Of a stretch of 64,000 nucleotides of DNA, positions 1 to 16,206 are shown piece after piece; within the stretch, counting starts at the first letter, position 1, and every line of letters starts with the position of its first letter. Position numbers and translations under genes: made by a program. The notes beneath the pieces were generated by a model. That model was not told where the DNA came from. It did not search any database and worked only from the letters and a program-made list of their open reading frames with translations. The DNA is from Mermis nigrescens (lineage: Eukaryota; Nematoda; Enoplea; Mermithida; Mermithidae), in the NCBI GenBank assembly GCA_036768485.1, contig JAVLUZ010000411.1:227265-291264 (forward strand), read 5' to 3'.

Positions 1-3000
1 ATGGACATTTTCTGTTTCAATGCAATTGAACAGTAATTCTAATAAATTCATTCATTTTAAATTTTCAGATATGCGAAGGATCTACTTTAATTGTAGCAAA
101 GTTTAGCTGCATGAGAGCGAACTAAGATTATTTATCTTAAACAGACTTATTACGATATAGTAAAAGTATGATAGAATGACGTATTACGGGCATTTCTTCC
201 AAAACTGTAACAATTAGAAAGCGTACTCGTAACCACACGTGGTGTAGTCGGGGGGGTCTGGCTGGACCCCTCCCCTCAAACGTCGATGGACCCTCAGAAA
301 AGAATTTTCGGTGCTATTTTTGGTGATTTTGCCCCATCGGACTCCCCAGAATTTAGTCGCCACCATATGTATCTAAGTCAAGTATCAAACTTTGAAACTG
401 AAAAAAGGATAATCTTACAATGAAATATAAGTGAGAGTCAAAGAATTCACCTGTCCGGTACTCGCTGATTCACAAAAAGAACCGTATGAGTTCTCATAGT
501 GTTTATGGTGCTTCAACATAAAATGCTGAAGGTTTGGGAGTTCGATGAGAAATTAATGGTTGTATTTTCGAGGGTTGATCTAGAAATACCCGTAACTTCC
601 TTTTTTTTTTTCCATACGCAGATTTATCTTAAGATCTGAAAATAAATTTTATAACGACTTTTTCGCACTCACTAAGCCTAAGCAGAAAGTGGGATCAGGT
701 ACTTTGAAATACAGTCTTGGAAGATATACAGTTAAACTGCGATCATTTACCAATGGCTTAACTTCGTATATAAACAGAGAGTAAGGGTCTCTTCTTTGCA
801 TGACATATTTCAACTTGCACGCATATTAGGCTACTTTGATCAATAAAAGTTTTGAAGTTAGGCTTTTTGATTTCAAATGACACACTCATCCGGCTATGCT
901 AAAAAATACGTACTAGTCAGTTATACTCCCCCACCCTTATATTGAGGATTTTCCTCCCTGATTTCGCGTTTTCTGCCTAAATTCTTTTTGAGTGACTGAA
1001 ATTCAAACCTAGGACTTTCTAATTATCTTGATCCTAGGAAAAAAGGCGATATTTAAGCAGAAAAATAGTGAAAATCTATGGAGGCTATTGCGGGAGTAGT
1101 AAACTGAAATAATAAATCATCATTATGGACATTCTTCGTTTATTTCAAATATTAAGGTTTTCTTCTATGAATTTTTGCAACTAAGCTAATGATGGCTCGC
1201 GATAATTGCGGGTCATTAAGACACAAGTATAACGTGAAAAAGAATTTAGCTCCTTTACAAGATGTTTAAAAGATGTACATACTTAAGTGTACGAATATGT
1301 GCATCCTCTGGCACAAGCGATGACGTGGGTCGAAGAGGTAGGACGAACAGAAAGATGGGATTTCTACAGTGAATAATTTTCATATTACAGCTTTTGGCGA
1401 ACATTTAGGACGCATGAGGAGATGGGACGCGCGCAACGCGAGGAATACAATTATTTAATGTTTCTCATAGATTTCTATTCAATGGCATTAACAAATCGCA
1501 AAAAATTTAAAATCTATGACACTAAAATTCTAGTGCATTATCTACATTCTGGGAATCTTTCGTGTTCTGGTGGGCTCTGGGTAGCGGCCGAATTCTGGCG
1601 GTCAAACTAGGCAAAATTACAGAACTAAAAGAATGAAAATCCAATTTCTGGAGTTAATCGACTTTGGAAGAACGTAGATTTTAAGGGAAAACTCACCAAC
1701 CCCTCTCGCACGCCCACGTATAGTTAATGACCTGTGTATGCCCACATGATTCTACTACTTGTTTTATTAACTACTTTAAGTCGATATTCAATGCAATACT
1801 ACGTACGAGCATCTATGCACATTCGTGTCTTTCTTAAGATAACGATCAATCGAAACTTGCTGAAGCTATCAAATTTAATGAAGACTGGGGATTTCCCCTT
1901 TACGTAACAACTCATGGCGACATTATTATTGAAGAGCTGCGTCTTGATAACAATGGCGCCCGATCCAGTTGTAATTTGGTGCAAACAACCTGTGGCTCTG
2001 GAATCAATTATTCACTTTCAAATTTTTTTTGTGTAAAATTGATGTTGTTTGCTTCGTATTTCACCTACTGTTTATACTTATATTCTATGGATTTGGTTAA
2101 GGTGGGTTAACGGAAGCAATATGAATTTTGGAATAAATAAATTATAAAATCACTAGCAAAGAGGCGCTTCGCTGCCCATAACAATCTGCAAAATAGGTCG
2201 CTTCGCTCCCATTTTACAAAAGCTAGATAAAAGTGATGACCTCTACAGATGTTCGGTAACAGAAACTATAAGTCTTATTAAGAATATTAGAATTTCGTTG
2301 AAGGAGTGCTAATCAGAAATTATTAATCTTTCTAAGCTTACTTGCGCTCTTCACTTTAAATAAATAATTCCTATTTTGAATCACCATGCTCACCAAAATT
2401 ATCAATGCCAAGTCAATAACTTTCGCCATAAAATATTGAGCTTGATAGTTCAAAAGTATGCTAAAATATAATCAAATGATCTGACAGATGCGCTTTGAGA
2501 ATTTTCTATTTTTCTCTTTGATGAACCTTGCAAAAAACTTCGTATTTTTAGAATTCTAGGGGAACTAGTCCCCTCCCCTGATTTCCCACAGCTATGCCAC
2601 TGTTAGTAGCACGGTTTTTCCTGTCGGTCGCAATCGTGGCACTTGCAGTAAGAATGTTGTGACAGTGGGTAATATTGTGACAATTTAAATATTAGGTATG
2701 CCAACAACTTTGACTATGAGTCCAAAAAATTTGTTCCAGCAGAAATGTACAACGACTGGGCTACTTTCGGCTTAACAGCAAACTTTTGTACACTCAATAC
2801 GGAGTAAGATATAGGAGTTTAGGTTTACACTCTAGTGGATGGTGTAAAAACAGATTTTGTCTAAGATTTCTCTGCCAACTTTTCCGCTTATACGTCGGGA
2901 TAAATTGAATAAGATAGATATAAAGTACCTTTTAAGGGCTACATCAATACAACAAATTGCGTTTAAAATTCGGTTTTGAGATATTAATGGCGGTGTAAAG

Positions 3001-6000
3001 TTTGAAATCAGGGTATGGGCGAAAAACACGTTTTTTCCTATTTTGATTAGTAAATTTCTCAAATATTCGCGGAACATAAATATTGCACATACAAACGTAC
3101 TAAGACTCGAAGGCTACAAACTGGCCCGAACCAAATTTCTTTTGCACTCAATAGGAATTATTTTTCACATTTTAAAATTTATAATGTGGTATATGATGGA
3201 AAAATACATTATTGTCTATTTTTTAGATCGCAAAATAAAGTGCTTTCTAAGAGGTACACGTCACGGCTTATTGCGTTTATTTACATCGATATTCAGCTTT
3301 TTTGGGAGGTGTAAAGTCAGAAATCGGGTGTGTTTAACGTGTCTCTGTCTTATTTTTTTGCCATCTTGTTCGGTTATGAGTCAGGACACGATCTCAAGTC
3401 TGAAAATGTACCAGGAATCAAACGTGATACACCAGTTGGGGTGTTTTTTATACTCAACAGTGGTGTAGAGTTGTTTATTTCTAATATTTATTCGTCTCTA
3501 GGCTATTGTGGGCTTAATTTTTTCATGAATATCGATTGTAATATCAGAGTAATATCAGACTTACGAACCCGACTAAAATCTACTTTACAGTTTGAGGTTG
3601 TGCAAGTTTACATTGCAAATTGACTTTAGTCCTAGAGCCTTGCTGGAGCTAAATTTTTCTCAAAATATTCGCCGTATGGTCAGAATTACGAATCTGACTG
3701 TTAGTTCTTTCTGGCACCCAGTATTTCTGTGAAGTTTGCACTATTCATTTATTGTTATGTGTTGTTTACACTACACATTTATTTTACTTTCAGAGCATTG
3801 CAAGACATGAATTTTTCGAAATATGTTCCGTTAGATCAGGATTAAGAAACTGACCGTAAGTTTTCTTCACACCTAGTAGTCATGTAAAGTTTAAACTGAA
3901 GAACAAATTTAGTTCCAGAACGTTGCATAAGCTTAATTTTTTCAATATGTTCCATTAAAGTCATGCTGCATATGCGTAATTGATTACTAAATACTTTTAT
4001 TTTATTTTGTGTGCTTTACATTAATTTGTACTTATGCTATCGTAACACTACGTTTACGTGCAATTTACACTATTCAGCTCCATAGTAATCTTGTCATCAG
4101 AATCTAGCAATTTCGTCACTTATCTACTCTCATCATAGGTAATGCGATAACGCTACTTATAATATTTTTTGGCCACCTTTCTTCTTATAAGTTTATTACA
4201 GCGTGAGTGCGAATTTTGTGTCCCTCCCGTCACAGCAGCAACGGCACACACCTGGGAGGTGCGGGTTTTTTAATCGATAGATAATTGTGTAGAACTTGAT
4301 GTTGATTTTTTCCATTACACTCAATACCGAGTTAGCAATGATTGGTTAAAGTGTAAACCGAAAAATCAATTAATTTGGGAAGAGCCAATTTTTAAATGTT
4401 TGAGTTGTAGATTATTAATCTAACTCCAAAATTTCTCTACCCTCAATGGTTGTTATACAAAAGTGTAAAGTATACGTGTTTTTTTTCCCTTGCGTGTCCT
4501 TCAGCTTATCTAACTCAATTTTAGTTTCTTTTGCAGTCAATTTGTCTTTTAATGTAGAGAATTACAATATCTCAAAACCAAAAATTTGTTTTCTCTTTCA
4601 GCGCAATATTTCTTGATCTGTGATCGTTTTAGTGTAAAGGGTTCGAAACGAAAGAAGAAATTTCTTCAGCTACACCGTTAGATAGGCAGAACATGCTGAT
4701 TATGCTTAAAATGTGCCCTGTCCTAAGCGTTACAGATCTTAGTTTATTTTGTTTTATTGTATACCCAATATTGGAGTTATAAGCACAAGTTTAAAGTTGA
4801 CACTGAGAAGCACTTATCCACCCAGAGCATTGGGTATCAAACAATTTGCGAAGGGCCAATTTTTTTTGAAAAATGTCGCAAGCACAGGCGACATGTGCAC
4901 CGCGGACCGAAAATTTTGAAATGCGGAGGTTCGTGCAATAAAAACGACCAATTTTAAAATGGGCGGCCGCATACACGGACATATCTGAATAAGATAAGAT
5001 TGTTTTGTTTAGAAAGATAATGCTAATCTTTAGAACAGTATTGTTTTCTGCTTTCTCGACTGCTGTCATTATCGTGGCATTAAAGTTTACTGACTGCTTT
5101 ACTCAAATCGTAAATTAAAAGGTGGCAATTATAGCAAAGAAAAATGCTCCGATGGAACAAAAAAGACGAATATACTTGGAATTAAGGATTATATGATGTA
5201 AAAGGAGGACTAAGAAAAGCTACCTATGCATATGCCTAAAGTCGCAAAATCTCTTAAAATCTGAATTTTCCAAGCAATGCAAGAAATCGAAGTATATTCC
5301 GCGGCTCCTGAAAAAAGTGCAACCTTTCTGCATAATTTTTATGCTTCACACAAGAGTGTAAACAATTCATAATGTTCACTCTTTGTAAATTGCTTAAAGG
5401 CTGCGAGCGCACGTGCTTCGTATCGCCATTAATAGAAAATTAACTGCAATTGTATTTAATGGTGTTTTCTTTTGTTATAATGGGCATTATAGCAAGCAAA
5501 ACTGGTGCCAATTGGTTAGTGCACACAATCGATGCAGGCAAAGAAGTAAACCAAGATGTAGTCTGTTTCACGTGTTTAGCGTTTCCTACTGCTTTTGAAC
5601 CAACAATTTCTTTGATAGTCTTAAATGCATCGATGTTTGTTATTTCATTAAGTTGGTTTACAAGGTCACCATAGCCTTCTCATTCAGCTTTTGATGTTTT
5701 GGAAAAATTTAAAGTGACTGCAAAAGTGTTTTAAACTATTGCAATTAACATGATATTCTACAGTATTTCGAGTCACTTGGAGACGCATCCAGTGTTGAGT
5801 CGCATTGCTGTATCAAAGTTTAAACCGCTTCTGTGGCCTAATTCCTGCGGAAAAATTCCAAAGAAAACCGCGAAGTTAAATGAAACAGACTATAGTTTAC
5901 TTCATCTGTTTCCCATAACTACTGCATAAGCTAACTCGCTGCTTTTAAAGTCTTTTTTTTTGAAATAATAGTTCATTTCAATCAGCAGGCCGCAGAATAT

Positions 6001-6688
6001 ACTTCGATCTTTTTTTGCGTTGCTTAGAGAAAGTCTGATTTTTAAGAGATTTTGCGACTTTGAAAAGAAATCTGAAAAAAAGAACGAATTGAAAGAAAAC
6101 GAAATGAAAAACGAATACAAAAAAGAAAAAAGCTATTATTTATATTTATATGAATTAGTTATCTTGGGAGTAACAAGGACGTATAATCAACATATGATTC
6201 AATCTTGAAATTTCCGGATTCGGCATATGTTTTGGATTACTAAATGAAAGAAACTAGTCAGGAAACTCATCGGAGTAAGCAGCGTTAAGGCGCTACCAGA
6301 TGATTCGACAGGTAAAATGACAAAAGGACAAGTGCAAAAGTCTTATAAAAGGCTTTGTCTCTATTTCCTTCGCTTACAGAACAAACTTTTACAAGAATGG
6401 TGCATATTAACGGCCCGAACCGACGATTAGGTAGTGAGACCATCGTCTGCATTTTTCTGCATTTCCATTGACAAGGTCAAGTTAGCGGGACATTCTGCTC
6501 AGCAGAATAGTCTCACATATGCGAATAAGACACGCTGTCCGCTATCATGCGATCAATGCTATCAAGGAATAATGAGAAATAAGGAAAAGAAAAATTTTAA
6601 CCCAATAAAAATCGGCATACGAGGAACTTTAATCAGATAAGTGATAGATAAGAGAATAGATAAGGGAAAAATGAAAACCGATGAATCG
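1..6688 (+). repeat. Left arm of a giant inverted duplication
   Basis: Read in reverse complement, 17,022-23,757 matches this stretch almost end to end, about 95% by eye with scattered substitutions and small indels. The match starts at base 3, so the arm may continue outside the window. No convincing coding sequence is seen; the open frames inside are short and have no recognisable domain. It contains the recurrent TTTACAC/GTGTAAA-type repeat sequence (about 2,700-4,700), a MITE of the TAGCAAAGAAAAATGCTCCG family (5,132-6,065), and at 240-380 a fragment of the G-rich dispersed family. Inner end: the match stops after a GATGAATCG, where this arm turns into a short self-inverted sequence and the other arm runs into (TA)n. 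Confidence 0.88.
5132..6065 (+). mobile_element. MITE of the TAGCAAAGAAAAATGC family, inside left arm
   Basis: The left end starts TAGCAAAGAAAAATGCTCCG and continues for about 180 bp to a GTATATTCCGCGG-type inner end. An inverted partner (CGCAGAATATACTTCGATC onward, to GCGACTTT) lies at about 5,989-6,065, with its outer part replaced. The cleanest family member is at 53,371-54,137. It is non-autonomous: no transposase frame is visible. Confidence 0.6.
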
Positions 6689-6789
6689 GTTATCTCATTT
6701 TAGTTCATCGTATGCTGATTTTTATTGCGTTAAAACTTTTCATTTCCTTATTTCTCATTATTTACTCGATCGTATTGATCGCACGCTGG
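6689..6789. repeat. Truncated inverted copy of the arm's inner end
   Basis: The sequence after 6,689 is the reverse complement of roughly 6,555-6,650 of the same arm (the segment around ATCGGCATACGAGG and the run matching AATAATGAGAAATAAGG), so the arm end is itself a small palindrome. It is cut off by the start of the (GATA)n array. Confidence 0.65.
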
Positions 6790-9968
<3,179 letters not shown>

Positions 9969-10174
9969 CTTGCATTGTGGAGAAATCAATATAGTATTTC
10001 CCTTGTCATGGCGACCAACTGGCGATGAAGCGCAAAAGCCAGGTCTACTATATTCTTTGAAATACAAGTGCGACCCATTGGGTGCCTTGCTGACCCTGAC
10101 GAAAGAAACGCACCCATCGGAATTTTGATTTAGCTGATCTAAGGCTTTTTCGATATTATCTTTAAGATCAATAT
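9969..10174 (-). pseudogene. Astacin copy 1, exon 3 (catalytic-domain middle)
   Basis: A minus-strand exon of 206 bp between an AG acceptor (CGTACAG) and a GT donor (TGCAAG|GTTTG). The peptide has the astacin features before the zinc site: a helix ending ALDQLNQ, then DGCVSFVRV, a CASSPVGR segment, and ISPQCK at the exon end. The exon at 57,839-58,044 has the same length, the same phase and clearly homologous sequence, which supports both as real exons. The zinc-binding exon that should follow (HExxHxxGFxH) is not present between here and the window start, so this copy looks truncated within the visible sequence. Confidence 0.7.
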
Positions 10175-12156
10175 CTGTACGCAAGATTTGATTTATTATT
10201 CACTTGACAATTGGTAAAAAATGAAACGTTATTGCACTAGGGTTCTTCTATATAGTGATCACCTACACCATTTATCTAACTCAGTTTTGCTTTTTGTTCG
10301 ATCTGGTTTTTTAAAGAATAGAAAAACAGTCATTTTTGATTTGTTTCAATAAGTTATTTATTCTGCAGGATGGTAGCGTAAAGAATATAAAGATCTGGGG
10401 TTATAAAAATACATTCCGATCGCATTTCCATCGTTTTCAAGTTTGCCAACTTCATAAGTCGGAGAAAAATCTTCCTAGAAAAGTACTTTGTCTCCAGGCT
10501 TACACGTCGAGTCTGACTGTATTCGCATAAAGTCAATAGAGAGTAAGTTCGTGCGGTTTATGGTTTACACACTGGCAGTGCAGTAAAAACATATTTTTGC
10601 TATTTTTTTGTTTGTTAATCCCTCCGGTATCGAGACGTATAGATAATTATAACAATATAAAGTACGTTTCAAGGATTCCACTTTACATTTGGACACGTTT
10701 TTTTTAAATTCGAAACAGAGTTAGAGCTATAGGTGTGAATTTTGACCATTGGGGTGAAGAAAACATCTTTTTTCACTGCTTTTGTCTGCTAAGTTCTCCG
10801 ATCATAAATTCAGTCGTGCGTACTATTTTAAAATTAAAAATCCTTTTTTAAGGGTACACGCCGCACAGGGTCGCCTTTCTTTATACCCAATATTGAGCTA
10901 GCTTTGGAAGTGTATAGTTCTAACCCTGAGGAGAAAAAAGACGTTTCTACTAGGGTTTTGTCTGTCAGCTTTCTCTAAAAAAGTCAGGACACGATTAAGC
11001 ATAGATATGCTTGTGGGTGCATTTAATTACACCCAATATTAAATTACTGTACACTACGTGTCGAGTTAAAGCTAAAAATGCATTTTACTATCAAAGCTTA
11101 GCAAAAAATTCTTTAAATGTTCTCCGCCAAGAAGATCTCCTCCTACGAGTCTGACTGTAAATTTTCTTTACACTCAACATTTGTATTTACACAGCAAATT
11201 AACTCTGATTTTAGAGCAATGCAGAGGGTTTATTTTTTAAATTTTTTCTGTGACATCAGTATTACGAATTAGACTTTTAATTTTTTTACGCTCCATCTTC
11301 GCTTAAATGTTACACCTAGAATAGACTTAGTTTCATAACATTGTAAATGGTAAAAATGTTTTACAAAACTGTTTTCCGGAACATCAGGATCACGAATCTA
11401 ACTTTAAGGCTCGTTTACATACATTGCCTGTTAAAAGTTCATATCAAAGAAATAACACTAGTTGGAGAGCACTGGGGAAGGTTATTTTTTAAAACTGTTC
11501 TTTGTAATATTGAAAATACGAGTCTGACTTCGAATTTTTGATCTGATTAAATAAAGTAAGATGGTATTGCTTAGAACAGATAATGAGGATGTTCAAGATC
11601 AATTACAATTCAATCGTGCTCTGACTGCTATGCTTAACTTAGCATGTTGTATGAATTTACTGACTGATTTATTCATATCTTGCTAATTAAATGTAGGCTA
11701 CTAGCAAAGAATAATACTTCCAAAGAATAAAAAAGTCAAATGCACTTGGAAACACGCATTATTGAGGACATAAAAAATGGAGACTACCTAAGCTTGCGAA
11801 AACCATAAGAATTTGAGCTATTCTTAGACTAGCCACGCTGAGCAATTATTGTCTCAAGTAGTTTTTACATAAAATAGACTCTGATTTCATCTGTAACTTG
11901 TCCATTGGTTTTATATAGTAGTGCACATCCGCTAAGTAGTTCCCTAGTGCTAAGTCTCTAAAATGATCTGAGTTCGATTTCTATATGTTCAGGCTTGAGC
12001 TATGCTTAAATCAGAATTTAATGACCACTACTTAAATGCATAACAGATTTATAGGGCTGATAAGTAAATTTTACAAAACTTGATATAAGATCTTTCTTAT
12101 TAAATGTATAGTGAAAAAAGTAAAATTTATGACGAAATGAATTTTTTACCGTTTAC
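10175..12156. other. Intron-like interval of astacin copy 1, filled with repeats
   Basis: No exon recognised. About 10,560-11,540 is another diverged block of the TTTACAC/GTGTAAA-type repeat sequence; the rest is low-complexity AT-rich DNA. Confidence 0.5.
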
Positions 12157-12365
12157 TCCGAGGGTACGTATTCAATTGGCATCTTTGTCCATCTTTTAGC
12201 CGGAATTTTCTCGAAATCGGGCGCCGCCATCCGAGTCGTGCGTACCTGACTGCTTAAAAACGTGATCAGCTTATCCATCCCATCGGAAATAACTTGAAAT
12301 TGAATACGATTCCATCTCACGTCTGTATAATTTACGAGCGAATTTGATTGGCTGAGAAGAGCAGT
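12157..12365 (-). pseudogene. Astacin copy 1, exon 2 (start of catalytic domain)
   Basis: After a TTTTTCAG acceptor the minus strand reads an open frame homologous to exon 2 of the 59 kb copy: the SDGMDKLI helix, then MAAPDFEKIPAKRW and MPIEYV, the latter matching the Trp and (I/M)P-Y region that opens an astacin catalytic domain. The frame runs into GAG-TAA. The GT that overlaps this stop (GA|GTAAAC) is a candidate donor, but its phase does not match the next exon, whereas the homologous exon of copy 2 does match. Either the true donor is elsewhere or this copy is broken here. Confidence 0.6.
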
Positions 12366-14745
12366 CTGAAAAAGGTAAAGTCCAATATTTTACCTGCTAC
12401 ATACAATACAACCAAAAAACTATTATAAAAGCATAATGTGGAATACGACGATCATATTTGAAAAAAATATCCTGCTCAAAATGCAATTTAGAGCCTTCAA
12501 CCTAAATTTATACAATTTGAGTCTGATTTCTTGAAAGAACTCAGCGGCTAGATTTTAACAAGAAATAAAATTATAAAAGTCGAGCAAACCTTAGCTCGTG
12601 ATGCGACGAATTAGCCAAAAGGGACTTAAGTGGCCAGCACCGCTTGACCCGACTTAACCCACTCCAAAATTTGACCGCACAGATTATAGATTTTGACGTT
12701 TTTCTCCATTTTTTTAGAATTACGAGTACATACTCGTTCAGAATCCGGGTGCTGGCTGACCATAAGTGCGCAGCATGTCCGATTTGGGCGGGGGTCATAA
12801 ATTAAACTTATTCAAGCTAAAATGACCTTAAAAACTGGTATAAGCGCTAAAATATACTTAAAACACAGTTTCTGGTCATTTTGAAATAATTTTAGAGAAA
12901 ATTTTCAATTTTCATCCGTTTTTCACCTTCATTTTGCCTCATTTTCCTGGGCAAATTTTCCATTTTCTAATTCTGGAGGGTCTAGACCCCAGACTCTTAC
13001 GTGCACGTCTAGTGCTGACCATGCATGATCTAAGGGTCAGGCTTTAGAAATTCTAATCCCCCTCGTATATGTGAGTTTTCGCATCCCCCGACCTTTCTTC
13101 ACCCCTTCCTCCCGTGATTTGCGATTTATTGAATCATTTTCAAAAATTTGTTCGTTTGATGCAAATTTTTCCAATCATCACAGATTCGTCGTCACAAATG
13201 TGGCGACGCGGGATCGAGGAAATTTCAATTTTTCGGAATACTCTAAAAACCAATTTTTTAACGATTTTCACCAAATTTTGTTCAATTTAATCTAATTTTT
13301 TTATATTCTTTCTTAATTTTTAAGCTGTTACTATCCGGAAAGATGATGTATCTTAGAAATGCTGAGTCTTAGAAAACTATTTGGGCGAAATAGAGAACGT
13401 ATATGTTGTTTAATGATTTTAGCCATTTATCACGATTTTTCGAATTTTTCCGGTGCTTCGTGCCGGGCAGTACTACTTAATTATATTTATTGACTTTCTT
13501 GGGCACAAAAGCTATATTTTTACGTCATAAGACTTGTTTATGTACAGGACAAGGATTTTGCAGTTCTTAAAATGAGTTCACGAGTATTTTTTGTGCTTTG
13601 CGCCTATTTTTCGCACTAACTTTGCGCATTTTCTACAAAAAATTCCAGAGAATTCCTAATTTTTTTCAGGTCACAAATGATTCGACTATCAAAAGACGGC
13701 CAACAACTGATACTTAAAGCATAATGACGAATTTTTTGGCCAATTTTTTATACCATTACAAAAAATTGTAGGTTTCGCCCCTGTCAAAAAGTCCAGGATT
13801 CTCCACTGTTTTTCACGCTTATCCACCTTTTCTGGAGCTTAAAAAAGGCACACTGAAATTCCATACCCCTAAAATCCAGTGCTGTGCATGCCAGGGGCTG
13901 ACCATATGTTAAGATAGCCCCTCTTCATGACCTTTTATAAGAATAGAGACAGATATGCTTTTCACTAATTCTCATTCACCGCTTATCCTAATTCCTCGAA
14001 TTTTAAAATTTTTCTAAGTTAGGGTCATAATCAGATAGGGACATAGATAGGGGGCGTTTTGGAGGGTCCAGATCATTGGTGGGCAGCACCCAAATTCTAG
14101 GGGGCGGGGTGCGAGATTTTTAATGTCAAAAAAAGGTCTAAGAAATGGTGTTATGGCGAAAAAACACGATTTTCAAACGTTTTTCATCGAGCACTTTCCA
14201 TTAGCATCAAAAAATTGCGAAAAAATCTTTCTACAAATTAAAATTTTGTAGGAAAATGAGGCAAAATGAAGGCCAAAAACGGATGAAAAATAGTGTTTCA
14301 AATTGACCAGAAACTAAGTAATAATGTAGTTTTAACTTTAATCTAGCGCTTATTCCAGTTTTTGTGGTCATTTTGGCCCGAAAAAGCTCAATTTAAGATA
14401 GCTCCCCCCAGACTGGCTGACCCCCATAACTAGGCGTAGTTGGTTTGGGGAGTGTGCAACCCCCGAGAAACCAATATACCCTCCCCAGAAACCAAAATAT
14501 CCCCCAGAATTCAATTTTTGAAATTTTTTGTTTTCGCAATTTTTTGATGCCAATGGATAGTTCTCGATGAGAAACGTTGAAAAATGGTGTTTTTCCGCCA
14601 TACCACCATTTTTAAGGCCATTTTTTGACCTTTGAAAAATCTTGCACCCCCATAATTTTGGTGCCGCCCACCTATGTTGACCCCCAGGTCTGTTATGCTG
14701 TGCACCTATGGTCATAATATGTATTGTAGGTGGTTATAGCCGCAC
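12366..14745. repeat. Intron-like interval: split palindromic MITE and G-rich repeat family
   Basis: About 12,812-13,015 and 14,232-14,395 are inverted copies of each other (AAAATGACC..CTGGTATAAGCGC against its complement) and match the compact palindromic element at 59,981-60,349, here separated by about 1.2 kb. That filler (about 13,020-13,900) resembles 29,220-29,620 and 46,600-47,000, including hairpin-like CCGGTGC..GTGCCGG and ATATTTATTGACTTTC. About 14,050-14,240 and 14,440-14,700 are two inverted members of the family with ACCAAAATTCTGGGGG ends. Confidence 0.55.
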
Positions 14746-14988
14746 CTTCATTTCCTGCGAAATGTTGCTCCTTTGGATCAGTTCAATACTAAGTCGCCAT
14801 TTCAATTCGATTGAATCAGTCAAATTTCGTTGCGATTCGTCATCGAGTAGTTCGACAACATCGATTTTTGATGACCCGCCGGAACTGATTTTAACAGGCT
14901 CGTCAATTGAATCAGCGGTAATGTATGTCGAGTAAGAGATGCTTGACGCAATCATGACAATTAAGGCTTACAATGTTGTTTTATTCAT
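14746..14988 (-). pseudogene. Astacin copy 1, exon 1 (signal/propeptide, early stop)
   Basis: Homologous to exon 1 of the 63 kb copy: same 243-bp length, same acidic propeptide ending in a KVR-type junction, and the same donor context AAG|GTGCG. From the ATG at 14,988, codon 7 is TAA, at the place where the intact copy reads TAC in a similar TTGTA context. The frame is open again from an internal Met at 14,955, but that would remove most of the hydrophobic signal segment. With the missing zinc exon this marks copy 1 as a decayed duplicate. Confidence 0.62.
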
Positions 14989-15589
14989 CGTGGAAAGGAC
15001 CAAAACTAAAAACTGAAAAACGATAAATATTAAAAATGCAAAAACGCCACAGTCGTTTATTTTATCATTTTTTGATTAATTTTATTTCAATCCGTTCATG
15101 ATTTTTCTAAAATGCTATTTTAAGCTCATTCGATTTATTATTGTAGTTTACACAGCAATAAAGCAATCTGACTGAATGATGTACGATTCGATACAAACGA
15201 GCTCAAGAAGTGTTTTACAACCGTGCCTACATAGTAGTCGTTCGTGGGGGCAAAATTCTAGCAGATTTACTACGATATATGTAGTGATTTCAGATATACA
15301 ATTAATTTTAATAGCTTTCTTCATTTTTGTATTCGTTTTTCACGTTTTGATCATAGTTTTTCTTGATCGTTTCTTACTTTTTCATTTTGCAAATCCACGT
15401 CTGTATTAATACAGGCTCAGTAAGTCAAGAACGGGAATTCGCGATAATGGATAAGCCTTTTTAAATGTTCGCATCAACTTTCGGATTTTTTGGTTTCAGT
15501 ATTTTATGTAATTTTTGCCATTTTTAGATTTTCCTCCCTTAATCCTTCCTTTGAGCAAGAAAGCGATGAAAATCAAGAATTCTAGCTCT
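14989..15589. other. Upstream interval of astacin copy 1
   Basis: AT-rich, no gene or clear repeat recognised. It would contain the promoter of copy 1 if that were transcribed; no convincing core promoter can be picked out. Confidence 0.3.
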
Positions 15590-16133
15590 ACATCACTAAT
15601 CTTGGAAGTAAGAAGGACCTATAATTGACATATTATTCGATCTTAAAATTTCCGGATTCGGCATATGTTTTGGATTACTAAACGTAAGAGACTAGTCAGA
15701 AAACTCGATCGAAGTAAGCAGCATCAAGAACATGTCCGGACGATTATTGCGACAGGTGAAATGACAAAAAGACAAGTGCAAAAGTCTTATAAGGCTTTGT
15801 CTCTTTTCTTAGTTTACAGAACAAACTTTTACAAGATTGATGCATATTCAATCGTCTGGGCCGACGAATAGGTAATAAGACCATAGTCTGCATTTTCCAT
15901 CGGACATGGTCTGCTCAGCGGGATATTCTGTTCAGCAGAATAGTCTTACATATGCAAATAAGATACAACGTCCCTCTAGCGCGCGATCAATGCGATCGAA
16001 TAAATAATGAGAAATAAAGAGAAGAAAAGTTTAACGCAATAAAAATCGGCATACGAGGAAGGAACTAAAATTAGATAACTGAAAGATAATGCGAATAGAT
16101 AAGAGAAAAATGAAAACCGATGAAACGAAACTG
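15590..16133 (+). repeat. Direct copy of the left arm's inner end
   Basis: This stretch repeats about 6,150-6,690 of the left arm in the same orientation (CTTGGAAGTAA.., AAATTTCCGGATTCGGCATA, then ATGAAAACCGATGAAACG). It is therefore inverted relative to 17,022-17,550. Together the two form a roughly 540-bp inverted pair around the (TA)n-mariner-(TA)n centre. Confidence 0.75.

Positions 16134-16204
<71 letters not shown>
16134..16204. repeat. (TA)n microsatellite, left of mariner
   Basis: About 35 TA units. With the run at 16,941-17,014 it flanks the mariner element, consistent with insertion of a TA-targeting transposon into one longer (TA)n centre. Confidence 0.95.

Positions 16205-16206
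<2 letters not shown>

Noticed and set aside
3043..3623. Overlapping frames of 141 and 97 codons in the left arm
   Set aside because: They lie in the TTTACAC-type repeat; the mirror copy near 20,092-20,388 keeps only part of them and other family members break them.
5413..5674. Short open frames conserved between both arms (mirror near 18,092-18,370)
   Set aside because: Conservation follows from the inverted duplication and from the MITE core; frames are not the same length in both copies and show no domain.
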